Assembly (NCBI RefSeq): GCF_003626535.1
Contig: NZ_RBAL01000016.1
Span: 62,001-126,000 of the forward strand
DNA length: 64,000 nt
Reading direction: 5' to 3'
Origin: Streptomyces hoynatensis
GTDB lineage: Bacteria; Actinomycetota; Actinomycetes; Streptomycetales; Streptomycetaceae
In this document: piece by piece, positions 32,669 through 40,930 of the stretch
Numbering within the stretch: the first letter of the stretch is position 1
Layout: each line of letters starts with the position of its first letter
Translations under genes and position numbers: made by a program
The notes under the pieces: model-generated
The model's input: the letters and a program-made list of their open reading frames with translations, nothing else
What the model was told of the DNA's origin: nothing
The model's database searches: none

Positions 32669-34281
32669 TGGCCTTCGCCCGCACCTGCGCGGTGGCCCTC
32701 GTCGGCGTCGAGGGGGTGGTGGTCGAGGTCCAGGCCGACCTGGAGCCGGGAGTGGCGGCCTTCTCCCTGGTGGGCCTCGCGGACAAGTCGCTCAGCGAGA
32801 GCCGGGACCGGGTGCGCGCCGCGGTGGTCAACTCGGGGGCGCCCTGGCCGCAGCGGAAGCTGACGGTCGGGCTCAGCCCGGCCGCGGTGCCCAAGTGCGG
32901 CAGCGGCTTCGACCTCGCGGTGGCCTGCAGCGTGCTCGCGGCCTCCGAGCGGATCGACCCGCGGTCCATCGCGGACGTGATGATGATCGGCGAGCTGGGC
33001 CTCGACGGCCGGGTGCGGCCGGTGCGCGGGGTGCTGCCCGCGGTCCTCACGGCGGCCGACGCGGGATACCGGCAGGTGGTGGTGCCGGAGCAGGCCGCGG
33101 CCGAGGCCGCGCTGGTGCCCGACGTGGCCGTGCTCGGGGTGCGCAGCCTGCGGCAGCTGATCGCCCTGCTCGCGGACGAGCCGGTCCCCGAGGAGCCGCC
33201 GGCGGAGGAGCCGGGCGGCCGGTGGGCGGGCCCGGGTCCGGGCTGGGGCGAGGCCTGTCCGGCCGGCCTCCTCCTGTCCCCGGGCGGCGAGCACCCTCCC
33301 GACCTGGCGGAGGTCTCCGGGCAGCGGCTGGCCCGCAGGGCCCTGGAGGTGGCCGCGGCGGGCCGCCACCACCTGTTCCTCAAGGGCCCGCCGGGGGCGG
33401 GCAAGACGATGCTGGCGGAGCGGCTGCCGGGCCTGCTGCCGCCGCTGACCAGGCAGGAGGCGCTTGAGGTGACCGCGGTGCACTCGGTGAGCGGCTCGCT
33501 GCCCGCCGGCCGGCCGCTGATCGACCGCCCGCCCTACTGCGCCCCGCACCACTCGGCGTCCATGGCGGCGCTGGTCGGCGGCGGCGCCGGGCTGCCGCGG
33601 CCGGGGGCCGTGTCCCTCGCCCACCACGGCGTGCTCTTCCTCGACGAGGCCGCCGAGATGAGCGGGCAGGTGCTCGACGCGCTGCGCCAGCCGCTGGAGT
33701 CGGGGCACGTCGTGGTCGCCAGGTCGGCCGGGGTGATGCGGATGCCGGCCAGGGTGCTGCTGGTGCTGGCGGCCAATCCCTGCCCCTGCGGCAGGCACGG
33801 CACGTCCGCCGGGGACTGCGACTGCCTGCCAGGCACCGTCAGGCGGTACCGGGCGCGCCTGTCGGGCCCCTTGCTCGATCGGGTGGACCTTCGGGTGCCC
33901 GTGGAGCCGGTGAGCCGGGCCGAGCTGGTCTCCGGCGGCGGCGGGGGCGAGCCGACCGCGGCGGTGGCGGCCCGGGTGCTCGAGGCCAGGCAGCGGGCAG
34001 GCGAGCGCTTCTCCGGCACCCCCTGGCGGACGAACTCGGAGGTGCCAGGACACCAGTTGCGCACCCGCTGGGCGCCGCCGCCCGGCGCCCTGGCCAGGGC
34101 GGAGCACGACATGGACCGCGGCCTGCTGACGGCTCGCGGCCTCGACCGGGTGCTGCGGGTGGCCTGGACGGTCGCCGACCTGGCGGGGCACGACCGGCCC
34201 ACCGCCGGGGACGTGGACGCGGCGCTCGAGCTGCGCACCGGGGTGCGGCGGGGCGCGGGCATCGTGGGCAGCCTGCCGTGA
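32668..34281 (+). CDS. ComM/YifB-family Mg-chelatase-like AAA ATPase
   Basis: AAA+ ATPase of 537 residues. The N-terminal Lon-like domain (VEVQADLEPGVAAFSLVGLA) is followed by Walker A GPPGAGKTM and Walker B GVLFLDEAAEM, the arginine-finger region, and the Cys-rich ANPCPCGRHG typical of this family. Homologue ComM promotes branch migration of incoming DNA in naturally transformable bacteria. The start overlaps the yraN stop by one base and the stop overlaps dprA by four, so the three genes are translationally coupled. Confidence 0.93.
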   Translation: MAFARTCAVALVGVEGVVVEVQADLEPGVAAFSLVGLADKSLSESRDRVRAAVVNSGAPWPQRKLTVGLSPAAVPKCGSGFDLAVACSVLAASERIDPRSIADVMMIGELGLDGRVRPVRGVLPAVLTAADAGYRQVVVPEQAAAEAALVPDVAVLGVRSLRQLIALLADEPVPEEPPAEEPGGRWAGPGPGWGEACPAGLLLSPGGEHPPDLAEVSGQRLARRALEVAAAGRHHLFLKGPPGAGKTMLAERLPGLLPPLTRQEALEVTAVHSVSGSLPAGRPLIDRPPYCAPHHSASMAALVGGGAGLPRPGAVSLAHHGVLFLDEAAEMSGQVLDALRQPLESGHVVVARSAGVMRMPARVLLVLAANPCPCGRHGTSAGDCDCLPGTVRRYRARLSGPLLDRVDLRVPVEPVSRAELVSGGGGGEPTAAVAARVLEARQRAGERFSGTPWRTNSEVPGHQLRTRWAPPPGALARAEHDMDRGLLTARGLDRVLRVAWTVADLAGHDRPTAGDVDAALELRTGVRRGAGIVGSLP

Positions 34282-35453
34282 GCCGGGAGGAGGAGGGCGA
34301 GCCGCCACGGGACCGGCTGGCCAGGGCGGCCCTGACCCGGATCGCCGAGCCGGGCGACGAGACGGTGGGCCGGTGGGTCGCGGAGCTCGGGCCGGCGGAG
34401 GTGTGGGAGGCGGTGTGCGAGGATCGCCGGCTGCCCGCCGCCTCGGCCGACCGCTGGGCCGGCCTGCGGCTGCGCGCCGCCCGGGCGGCGCCCGAGCGCG
34501 ACCTGCGGGTGATCGCACGGCTCGGCGGGCGCTTCCTGTGCCCGGGGGACCGGGAGTGGCCCACGCAGCTCGACGCGCTGGGTGCCGCGAGACCGCTCGG
34601 CCTGTGGGTGCGCGGCGCCTGCTCGCTGCGGTTCGTCGCCCTGCGCTCGGTGGCGCTGGTGGGCGCCAGGGCCTGCACCGACTACGGCACGCACGTCGCC
34701 TGCGAGTGCGCCGGCGCGCTGGCGGAGCGCGGCTGGACGGTGGTCTCCGGGGCCGCGTACGGGATCGACGCCGCCGCGCACCGCGGCGCGCTGGCCGCGG
34801 GGGGCCCGACGGTGGCGGTGCTGGCCTGCGGGGTGGACGTCGATTATCCGGCGGCGCACCAGGAGCTGCTGCGCGCCATCGCGGAGTGCGGCCTGGTCCT
34901 CGCCGAGCTGCCGCCCGGCGAGCACCCCACGCGCGGCCGCTTCGTCCAGCGGAACCGGGTGATCGCCGCGCTGACCCGCGGCACCGTGGTGGTGGAGGCG
35001 GCACGGCGCAGCGGCTCGCTGAACACCGCACGGCACGCCAGGCGGCTCGGCAGGCACCTGATGGCGGTGCCAGGGCCCGTCACCTCGGGGCTCTCGGCCG
35101 GGACCCTCAGGCTGCTCCGGGAGGACGCGGTCCCGGTGGGCGACGCCGCGCAGATCGTCGAACTCGTCGGCGACATAGGCGAGTTGGCCGAGGAGAAGGA
35201 GGCCGCGGTGGTGCCGCGCGACCTGCTGGCCCCACAGGCGGGCCTGGTGCTCGACGCGCTGCCGGTCTCCCGGCCCACGGAGGCGGCCGAGGTGGCGCGG
35301 CGGGCGTGCACCAGCGAGCGGGCGGCCCTGGCCAGGCTGCGCGAGCTGAGCACCCTCGGCTTCGTCGAACGAGTGGGCGACCGCTGGCAGTTGCGCCGCG
35401 GCGCGGGCCGACACGCGGAGCCGTGCGCGCACCCGGCCCCGGCCGGTGGGTAA
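34278..35453 (+). CDS. dprA: DNA-processing protein DprA
   Basis: Rossmann-fold single-strand-DNA-binding protein of 391 residues that loads RecA during transformation in other bacteria. Core motifs: VALVGARACTDYG, VVSGAAYGIDAAAHRGAL and RGRFVQRNRVIAAL. A C-terminal winged-helix segment (about 325-375) is present. GTG at 34278 overlaps the comM stop (GTGA). The order yraN-comM-dprA is the normal one; its orientation relative to rpsB and the sip genes is not (see findings). Confidence 0.93.
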   Translation: MSREEEGEPPRDRLARAALTRIAEPGDETVGRWVAELGPAEVWEAVCEDRRLPAASADRWAGLRLRAARAAPERDLRVIARLGGRFLCPGDREWPTQLDALGAARPLGLWVRGACSLRFVALRSVALVGARACTDYGTHVACECAGALAERGWTVVSGAAYGIDAAAHRGALAAGGPTVAVLACGVDVDYPAAHQELLRAIAECGLVLAELPPGEHPTRGRFVQRNRVIAALTRGTVVVEAARRSGSLNTARHARRLGRHLMAVPGPVTSGLSAGTLRLLREDAVPVGDAAQIVELVGDIGELAEEKEAAVVPRDLLAPQAGLVLDALPVSRPTEAAEVARRACTSERAALARLRELSTLGFVERVGDRWQLRRGAGRHAEPCAHPAPAGG

Positions 35454-35469
35454 CACCACGGTGCGGGCA

Positions 35470-35503
35470 GCGGAACGTTATTGCGCATCCTCGATCGTTC
35501 CGC
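35470..35503 (+). promoter_or_regulatory. Inverted repeat upstream of whiG
   Basis: GCGGAACG (35470-35477) and CGTTCCGC (35496-35503) are perfect 8-bp arms whose starts are 26 bp apart, between the dprA stop and whiG. A TACGCT resembling a -10 element stands at 35533-35538. The spacing suits a dimeric regulator bound to two successive helical faces; this is inference. Confidence 0.4.
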
Positions 35504-35605
35504 ACCTGCACAACGCGACCCCGCAGTCACGCTACGCTCACAGGGTTTTCTTCGACGAAGCCCCACTTCCCCCACGCACCCCGCAGAAACGGCTCGAGAC
35601 AGCGC

Positions 35606-36448
35606 ATGCCACAGCACCCCACCGGGCCTCGGCACTCGGCCCCGGCAGCACCGGCCGCGGCGGAGGGCGCCACCCTCCCCAGCGCGCCCACGGCGCTGGA
35701 CGAGCTGTGGCGCGCCTACAAGGCCACCGGGGACGAGCGGCTGCGCGAGCAGCTGATCCTGCACTACTCGCCGCTGGTCAAGTACGTGGCGGGCCGGGTG
35801 AGCGTGGGCCTGCCGCCCAATGTGGAGCAGGCGGACTTCGTCTCCTCGGGGGTGTTCGGCCTGATCGACGCGATCGAGAAGTTCGATCCCGAGCGGTCGA
35901 TCAAGTTCGAGACCTACGCGATCACCCGCATCCGCGGCGCGATGATCGACGAACTGCGTGCCCTCGACTGGATTCCGCGCTCGGTGCGGCAGAAGGCACG
36001 GGCCATCGAGCGCGCCTACGCCACCCTGGAGGCGTCCCTGCGCCGCACCCCCTCGGAGGCGGAGGTCGCCGAGGAGATGGACATCACCCTGGAGGAACTG
36101 CACGGCGTCTTCAGCCAGTTGTCGCTGGCGAACGTGGTGGCCCTGGAGGAGCTGCTGCACGCAGGCGGGGACGGCGGGGACCGGCTGAGCCTGATGGACA
36201 CGCTGGAGGACACCGCAGCGGACAACCCGGTCGAGGTCGCCGAGGACCGGGAGCTGCGCCGCCTCCTGGCCCGTGCCGTCAACACCCTGCCCGAGCGGGA
36301 GAAGACGGTGGTCACCCTCTACTACTACGAGGGCCTCACGCTGGCCGAGATCGGCGAGGTGCTCGGCGTCACGGAGAGCCGGGTCAGCCAGATCCACACC
36401 AAGTCCGTCCTGCAGCTGCGGGCCAAGCTCGCCGATGTCCATGGCTGA
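35606..36448 (+). CDS. whiG: Sigma factor WhiG (sporulation, flagellar-type)
   Basis: RNA polymerase sigma factor of 280 residues, FliA-like, committing aerial hyphae to sporulation in Streptomyces. Region 2 reads EQADFVSSGVFGLIDAIEKF then ERSIKFETYAITRIRGAMIDE; region 4 ends EGLTLAEIGEVLGVTESRVS. The ATG at 35606 matches the start of WhiG proteins (MPQHPTG). In the family its activity is held in check by the anti-sigma factor RsiG; that gene is not seen here. The 3' end overlaps a convergent M23 peptidase gene by 65 bp. Confidence 0.95.
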   Translation: MPQHPTGPRHSAPAAPAAAEGATLPSAPTALDELWRAYKATGDERLREQLILHYSPLVKYVAGRVSVGLPPNVEQADFVSSGVFGLIDAIEKFDPERSIKFETYAITRIRGAMIDELRALDWIPRSVRQKARAIERAYATLEASLRRTPSEAEVAEEMDITLEELHGVFSQLSLANVVALEELLHAGGDGGDRLSLMDTLEDTAADNPVEVAEDRELRRLLARAVNTLPEREKTVVTLYYYEGLTLAEIGEVLGVTESRVSQIHTKSVLQLRAKLADVHG

Positions 36449-37292
36449 GCCCGCGGCCGCGGCCCCGCAGGCCCCGCCGATGCCGCCCGCCCGCCCCGGC
36501 CGGCGGGCGGCCTGGCGCTCCGCCGCCGTCCCGGCGCCCGGCGGGTGCGGAGGGCCCGGCGGGCCCCCCGGTCGGGTGAGCCCCCGGCCCCGGGCCCGGC
36601 CGCGCTCCCCGGTCCCCCTGCTCCCGCCGCTCGCCCCGGCCTCCGTGCACCTCGCCGCCCCCACGCTCGCCGGCCCCGCCGCCCCCACGCTCGCCGGCCC
36701 CGCCGCCCCCGCGCTCGCCGACCTCGCCGCGGTTCCCGCCCGCGGGCTCCGCCCGCCCCGCCTCGGGAAGCGGGACGCCCGCGGTGGGCAGCAGCCGGGA
36801 GGGCCCGCGGCGCAGCAGCTCGGGCGGCAGCAGGCCCAGGGGGTCGAGGTAGGTCTCGCCGCGCAGCAGGCCCCAGTGCAGGCAGGGCTCCGCGCAGTGG
36901 TACGGGCCTTCCGCCAGCTCGCCGAGGACCTCCCCCGCCCGCACCCGGTCGCCCGCGGCCACCGCGGGCCGCACCGGCTCGTGGGTGAGCCGCAGCGGCG
37001 GGGAGCCGCCGGCGTCGAGTTCCAGGGTGACCACGCCGCGCCCGGCGACCCGGCCGGCGAAGGTCACCACGCCGGCGCCCGCCGCCCGGACCGGGGCGCC
37101 GGGCGCGGTGCGGAGATCGACCCCCCGGTGCCCGGCGGCCCAGGGCTCGGGAGGCGGCCGGAAGAGGCGGGCGACCGTGGGGCGCGGCCCGCCCTCGGCC
37201 CCCGGCACCGGCCACCGGCCGGGCGGATCGGCCGCCCCGGGCGGCGCCGGGGCGAGCAGGGACGCGGAGAGCAATGCGGCGATCACGAACAT
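36384..37292 (-). CDS. Exported M23 (LytM-like) peptidase-family protein with Gly-rich tail
   Basis: Protein of 302 residues. A signal peptide (MFVIAALLSASLLAPAPPGA-like) precedes a LytM core: GHRGVDLRT gives the His and Asp metal ligands and CLHWGLLRG gives the terminal His, but the first His of the usual HxH motif is Cys. Such CLHWG versions are common in actinobacterial homologues near rpsB. From about residue 180 the protein is a low-complexity Gly/Arg/Glu/Pro tail, encoded partly by a 24-bp tandem repeat. The tail overlaps whiG. Enzyme activity is uncertain. Confidence 0.8.
   Translation of the reverse strand: MFVIAALLSASLLAPAPPGAADPPGRWPVPGAEGGPRPTVARLFRPPPEPWAAGHRGVDLRTAPGAPVRAAGAGVVTFAGRVAGRGVVTLELDAGGSPPLRLTHEPVRPAVAAGDRVRAGEVLGELAEGPYHCAEPCLHWGLLRGETYLDPLGLLPPELLRRGPSRLLPTAGVPLPEAGRAEPAGGNRGEVGERGGGGAGERGGGGAGERGGGEVHGGRGERREQGDRGARPGPGPGAHPTGGPAGPSAPAGRRDGGGAPGRPPAGAGGRHRRGLRGRGRGLSHGHRRAWPAAAGRTWCGSG
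36663..36730. repeat. 24-bp tandem repeat in the M23 gene
   Basis: Two identical 24-bp units (36663-36686 and 36687-36710) followed by a partial diverged third copy to 36730. It encodes a repeated Gly-rich GER segment in the tail of the M23 protein. Period in frame; not CRISPR. Confidence 0.8.
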
Positions 37293-37325
37293 GCCCCCAC
37301 CCTGCCCCGTGAGCCGCGGGCGTGG

Positions 37326-37388
37326 GGATCAAGCCCGCGAACTGTGGAAAACCGCCCGCCTGTGGAAAAACGTCTCACCCGTGCGGGT
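37326..37388 (-). repeat. Right copy of 63-bp inverted repeat with two DnaA-box-like 9-mers
   Basis: On the minus strand this reads TTTTCCACA (37361-37369) and TTTTCCACA (37343-37351), again 18 bp apart. It matches 32171-32233 in inverted orientation at 45 of 63 positions. It lies wholly between the M23 start and the DUF2469 stop. Confidence 0.75.
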
Positions 37389-37399
37389 GGGTTCGCAGG

Positions 37400-37735
37400 T
37401 CAGCCGGCGCGCCCGCCGCCGAAGCCGGAGTCCTCCGGCAGGTCGAGTTCGCTGCGGTTCAGCTCCTCGATGTTCACGTCTTTGAACGTCAGGACGCGCA
37501 CGCGTTTGACGAACCTGGCCGGCCTGTACATGTCCCACACCCATGCGTCGGCCATGGAGACCTCGAAAAACACCTCGCCCTGAACCGAGTGCACCTGCAT
37601 CTCGTAGTCGTTGGTGAGGTAGAAGCGCCGCTCGGTCTCGATCACGTACGTGAACAGCCCGACCACGTCCCGGTACTCCCGGTAGAGCTTCAGCTCCATC
37701 TCGGTCTCGTACTTTTCGAGGTCCTCGGCACTCAT
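37400..37735 (-). CDS. DUF2469 conserved actinobacterial protein
   Basis: Small acidic protein of 111 residues, function unknown, found across actinobacteria near lepB and rplS. It has MSAEDLEKYETEMELKLYRE at the N terminus, FYLTNDYEMQVHS and ADAWVWDMYRPARFVKRVRV, highly conserved in the family, and ends with a Gly-rich tail. ATG at 37735. No catalytic or binding motif can be recognised. It lies 13 bp after the nearest signal peptidase gene, so it is probably cotranscribed. Confidence 0.93.
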   Translation of the reverse strand: MSAEDLEKYETEMELKLYREYRDVVGLFTYVIETERRFYLTNDYEMQVHSVQGEVFFEVSMADAWVWDMYRPARFVKRVRVLTFKDVNIEELNRSELDLPEDSGFGGGRAG

Positions 37736-37748
37736 GGCGTGATCCCCT

Positions 37749-38510
37749 TCAGCCGTGCGTTCCCTCATTGTGCGCCACTGGCGGCGTTGGCACGCCGTGG
37801 CGGTCCGATCGGGACAGCCGGCGGGCCACCGGGCCGTAGGCCGCGCCCACCAGGATGAGCACGGCGCCGATGCCGGTGACGTACAGCAGGGGCACCAGGG
37901 GGCCGGAGCCGGAGACGCCGCCGGGCAGCCCGGCGAAGGCATCCGCGGTGGGCAGCGTACGCGCCCGGCTCGGCGGCCAGACGATCGCCTCCACCCGCGC
38001 CGAGACCTCCTCGCGCGGCACGCTGCCGGTGCTCGTCTCGGTCAGCATGCTCCGGGAGTCGATGGAGTCGGCCCGGTCGTCGCCCAGCAGGAAGAGCTCG
38101 CCTTCGGGCACCGTGACCTCGAAGCGGGTCAGCGAGGCGCCGAAGCCCCCGGCCACATACGGCTCGGATATCGGCTCCCCGTTCACGACGAGGCGCCCGT
38201 CCTCGCCACAGCAGCTCACCGTGTCGCCGCCGACCCCGACGACGCGCTTCACGATCAGCGTGTCGCCCCACGCCTCGTCCTCGAAGACGACGACGTCCCC
38301 GCGCCGTACCTCGGAACCCTGCACCCGCTCGGCCAGCACCCGGTCGCCCGCGGCGATCAGCGGCGACATCGAGTCGGTCGGCACCGCGTAGGGCTGGTAG
38401 AGCACCGCGGCCAGCACGAACCCACCGAGGAACATCACGCAGCCGAGACCGACGGCGAGCCCGGACAGCGCCCGCCCCAGCCGTCCGCCGCGGCGCGCAG
38501 CTCCGCTCAT
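37749..38510 (-). CDS. lepB: Type I signal peptidase (fourth of four)
   Basis: Membrane serine protease of 253 residues that removes signal peptides from exported proteins. An N-terminal membrane anchor (about 17-38) leads to the Ser motif VPTDSMSPLIAAGDRVL; the general-base Lys is in LIVKRVVGVGGDTV; FLLGDDRADSIDSR is conserved box E. A C-terminal membrane segment (LVPLLYVTGIGAVLILV) gives the double-anchored topology described for some Streptomyces Sip proteins. By gene order it corresponds to the sip gene farthest from rplS. Confidence 0.93.
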   Translation of the reverse strand: MSGAARRGGRLGRALSGLAVGLGCVMFLGGFVLAAVLYQPYAVPTDSMSPLIAAGDRVLAERVQGSEVRRGDVVVFEDEAWGDTLIVKRVVGVGGDTVSCCGEDGRLVVNGEPISEPYVAGGFGASLTRFEVTVPEGELFLLGDDRADSIDSRSMLTETSTGSVPREEVSARVEAIVWPPSRARTLPTADAFAGLPGGVSGSGPLVPLLYVTGIGAVLILVGAAYGPVARRLSRSDRHGVPTPPVAHNEGTHG

Positions 38511-38580
38511 CTCGCCCCTCCCGATCGGATGTCCAGGAGGCGACCCTATCGAGCGGCCTGGGCGCTGGGCAGCCCCTTTG

Positions 38581-39789
38581 TCACTTCCCCCGCGCGGTAC
38601 GCGCCGCCCGGCGCGCGCCTTTCCGCAGGCCGAGCCCCGCGGGGCGCCGGCGGCGGCGCCACAGCACGAGCGGCACCGCCCCGGCCAGGCCCAGGGCCGA
38701 GGGCCCGGCCACCGCGGCCGCGCTGCTGATCTCGCCGTACCCGTCCCCCGCCGGGAGGGTGCTCCAGCGGTTCACCGGCCAGGCGACGACGATCGCGCGG
38801 CCGACCACGTCGTCCACCGAGACGGTGCCCTGGCCCTGCAGGTTCTGGTGGTAGCGGGAGTCGAGGGAGTCCTGCCGGTGGTCGCCCATCACCCACAGCC
38901 GCCCGTCGGGCACCTCGATCGGGCCGAACGGCCGGTCGTCGCAGGGCGTGCTGCCGGGGAAAAGGTAGTCGCTCTCGTCCAGGGGCTCGCCGTTGACCAT
39001 GACCTGGCCGCCGCGCTGGCACTCCACCGTGTCGCCGCCCACCGCGATCACGCGCTTGATCAGGTCCTGTTCCGTGGCGGATGGCATCAGGCCGATGGCG
39101 CTGAGCACGTCCTGCACGGCGGAGCCGAAGCCGCCGCTGTCGGTGGAGCCGTCGTCGAGCCAGCCGCCCGGGTCCTCGAAGACGACGACGTCGCCGCGCG
39201 AGGGCTCGGAGCCGAACCAGGGGGTCAGCTTGTCCACCAGCACCCGGTCCCCGCGCTGGAGGGTGTCCTGCATCGAGTCGGAGGGGATGGAGAACGCCTG
39301 GACCAGGAAGGTCTTGATGAGCACCGCGAGCACGACGGCGATGCCGACCAGGAGGGGCAGCTCCTTCCAGAACGAGCGCTGCTTGCGCCGCCGTTGCCCT
39401 TGCTCGGCCTCCCCTGCCTTCTCCGTCTCCCCGGCTTCCCCCGTCTCCCCGGCTTCCTCGGGCCCGGGGCCGCCGGAGCCGGGGCCGCCGGCGCCACCGG
39501 AGGCCGTCTCGCCGTTCCGGCCACCGCCCTCCCCGGGTGCCCCCGCGCCGAGGGGGCCCTGTTCCGCGGGGTCTTCGGGAGGCGTGGCGGGCCCTGGGGA
39601 GGGCGGGGGCGGGTCGGCGCCGGGGCCGCCCGGCGGCTCGGCGCCGCCCTCGCGACCCGCGTCAGCGCGGCCCTCGCCGCCCGGCCCGTCTTCGGGGAAG
39701 CCATCGCCGGACGCGGAGTCGTCCCGGCTCACCGGGCTGTCCTCCGGGTCTTCCGCGCCGGGACGGGCGCCCACCGCCACTTCCCCCAC
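38581..39789 (-). CDS. lepB: Type I signal peptidase (third of four), long acidic N terminus
   Basis: Signal peptidase of 402 residues. Catalytic elements: SIPSDSMQDTLQRGDRVLVD (Ser), IKRVIAVGGDTV (Lys), and MGDHRQDSLDSR. The N-terminal 130 residues are Gly/Pro/Glu-rich and cytosolic; a second membrane segment lies near the C terminus. The GTG at 39789 has GAGGAG upstream. Its first 128 bases are shared, in a different frame, with the 3' end of the upstream signal peptidase gene, an unusually long same-strand overlap. Confidence 0.92.
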   Translation of the reverse strand: MGEVAVGARPGAEDPEDSPVSRDDSASGDGFPEDGPGGEGRADAGREGGAEPPGGPGADPPPPSPGPATPPEDPAEQGPLGAGAPGEGGGRNGETASGGAGGPGSGGPGPEEAGETGEAGETEKAGEAEQGQRRRKQRSFWKELPLLVGIAVVLAVLIKTFLVQAFSIPSDSMQDTLQRGDRVLVDKLTPWFGSEPSRGDVVVFEDPGGWLDDGSTDSGGFGSAVQDVLSAIGLMPSATEQDLIKRVIAVGGDTVECQRGGQVMVNGEPLDESDYLFPGSTPCDDRPFGPIEVPDGRLWVMGDHRQDSLDSRYHQNLQGQGTVSVDDVVGRAIVVAWPVNRWSTLPAGDGYGEISSAAAVAGPSALGLAGAVPLVLWRRRRRPAGLGLRKGARRAARTARGK

Positions 39790-40930
39790 ATCCGCTCCTC
39801 ACGATCAGCTCCGGCCCGCGCCGATAACGCAACAGGCCCACCACTCCCATAACGAGTGGGAGTTCCCCAGGAGTCGGGAGGAGGGCGAATTCTTTGTCCG
39901 CTCCCGCGTCCCAGCCCCTCTCCAGGGCGTCGGCCGAGGTGGGCGGCGCGTCGGCCACCGCCGAGAACGCCCCGGAGTCGCCGAGCCCCGACCAGTGCGA
40001 GAAGGGCCAGGCGATCACGACCGCCCGCCCGACCACCTGGCTCTCCGGCACGGTGCCCTGGTACTCGTCCTCCAGGTGGTACCGGGAGTCCGCCGAGTTC
40101 GACCGGTGGTCGCCCATCACGAAGAGGCGTCCCTCGGGCACCTTCACCTCGAACTCGATCTGCGAGGGCGGGTTCCCTGGGTACAGGTAGGGCTCGTCCA
40201 GCGGCGTGCCGTTCACGGTGACCCTGCCCTGCTCGTCGCAGCAGGCCACGGTGTCCCCGCCCACGCCGACGACGCGCTTGATCAGGTCCTGGTCGTCCGC
40301 GGAGGGCAGCAGCCCGATCCAGGTCAGCGCCTCCTTGACCTGCCGGATCACCACCGGGTCGTCGTCCTGGTCCGGCTGTTCGGGTTCGAGCCAGCCGCCC
40401 GGGTCCTCGAAGACCACGACGTCGCCGCGCGAGGGCTCCCAGCCGAACCAGGGGGTGAGCTTGTCCACCAGCACCCGGTCGCTGATCCGGATCGTCTGCT
40501 CCATCGATCCGGAGGGGATGACGAACGCCTGCACCAGGAACGTCTTCAGCACCAGCGCGATGAGGAGCGCCGTCCCGACGAGGATGGGTATCTCCCGCGT
40601 CGCCCTGGCCCGGCGCCTGCGCTTGATCCGCCGGGCGGCGCGCCTGCGGTCCGCCCTGCCCTCTCCCGGGCCGCGGAGGGGGGCGGGCGGCTCCTCACCC
40701 GGGGGCTCGTCTCCGGCACTCGCGGCCTGTCCCGCCGGCTCGGGCTCCCCGAAGGCCGCCGGTCCGCCGAGGGCCGCGGGCTCTCCCGCCGGAGCGGGCT
40801 CTCCCCGCGCCGGGGGCTCCTCCCGCGCCGGGGGCTGCGCCGGTGGTGGCGGCTCGTACGCCCGGGGGCTCTCCTCCTGTGGGTCCTCGCCGCGCCGCCG
40901 CCCGGGCCTGCGGCGTCCGCGCTCACCCAT
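39662..40930 (-). CDS. lepB: Type I signal peptidase (second of four), long N terminus
   Basis: Signal peptidase of 422 residues. The cytosolic Pro/Glu-rich region (about 1-125) precedes the anchor. Ser is in IPSGSMEQTIRISDRVLVD, Lys in LIKRVVGVGGDTV, and MGDHRSNSADSR is intact. A C-terminal hydrophobic segment is followed by a basic Gly/Arg tail, whose last 42 codons lie inside the next gene. The ATG at 40930 overlaps the preceding signal peptidase stop by 8 bp. Confidence 0.92.
   Translation of the reverse strand: MGERGRRRPGRRRGEDPQEESPRAYEPPPPAQPPAREEPPARGEPAPAGEPAALGGPAAFGEPEPAGQAASAGDEPPGEEPPAPLRGPGEGRADRRRAARRIKRRRRARATREIPILVGTALLIALVLKTFLVQAFVIPSGSMEQTIRISDRVLVDKLTPWFGWEPSRGDVVVFEDPGGWLEPEQPDQDDDPVVIRQVKEALTWIGLLPSADDQDLIKRVVGVGGDTVACCDEQGRVTVNGTPLDEPYLYPGNPPSQIEFEVKVPEGRLFVMGDHRSNSADSRYHLEDEYQGTVPESQVVGRAVVIAWPFSHWSGLGDSGAFSAVADAPPTSADALERGWDAGADKEFALLPTPGELPLVMGVVGLLRYRRGPELIVRSGCGGSGGGRPSRRGRPGGQPGEPGRLRVRRWLPRRRAGRRGPR

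Noticed and set aside
36663..36730. Possible CRISPR array
   Set aside because: Directly adjoining 24-bp in-frame units without spacers inside a coding gene; ordinary tandem repeat.
32171..37388. Chromosomal origin suggested by DnaA-like boxes
   Set aside because: Only two pairs are present, without dnaA/dnaN or a dense box cluster, so this is not oriC.
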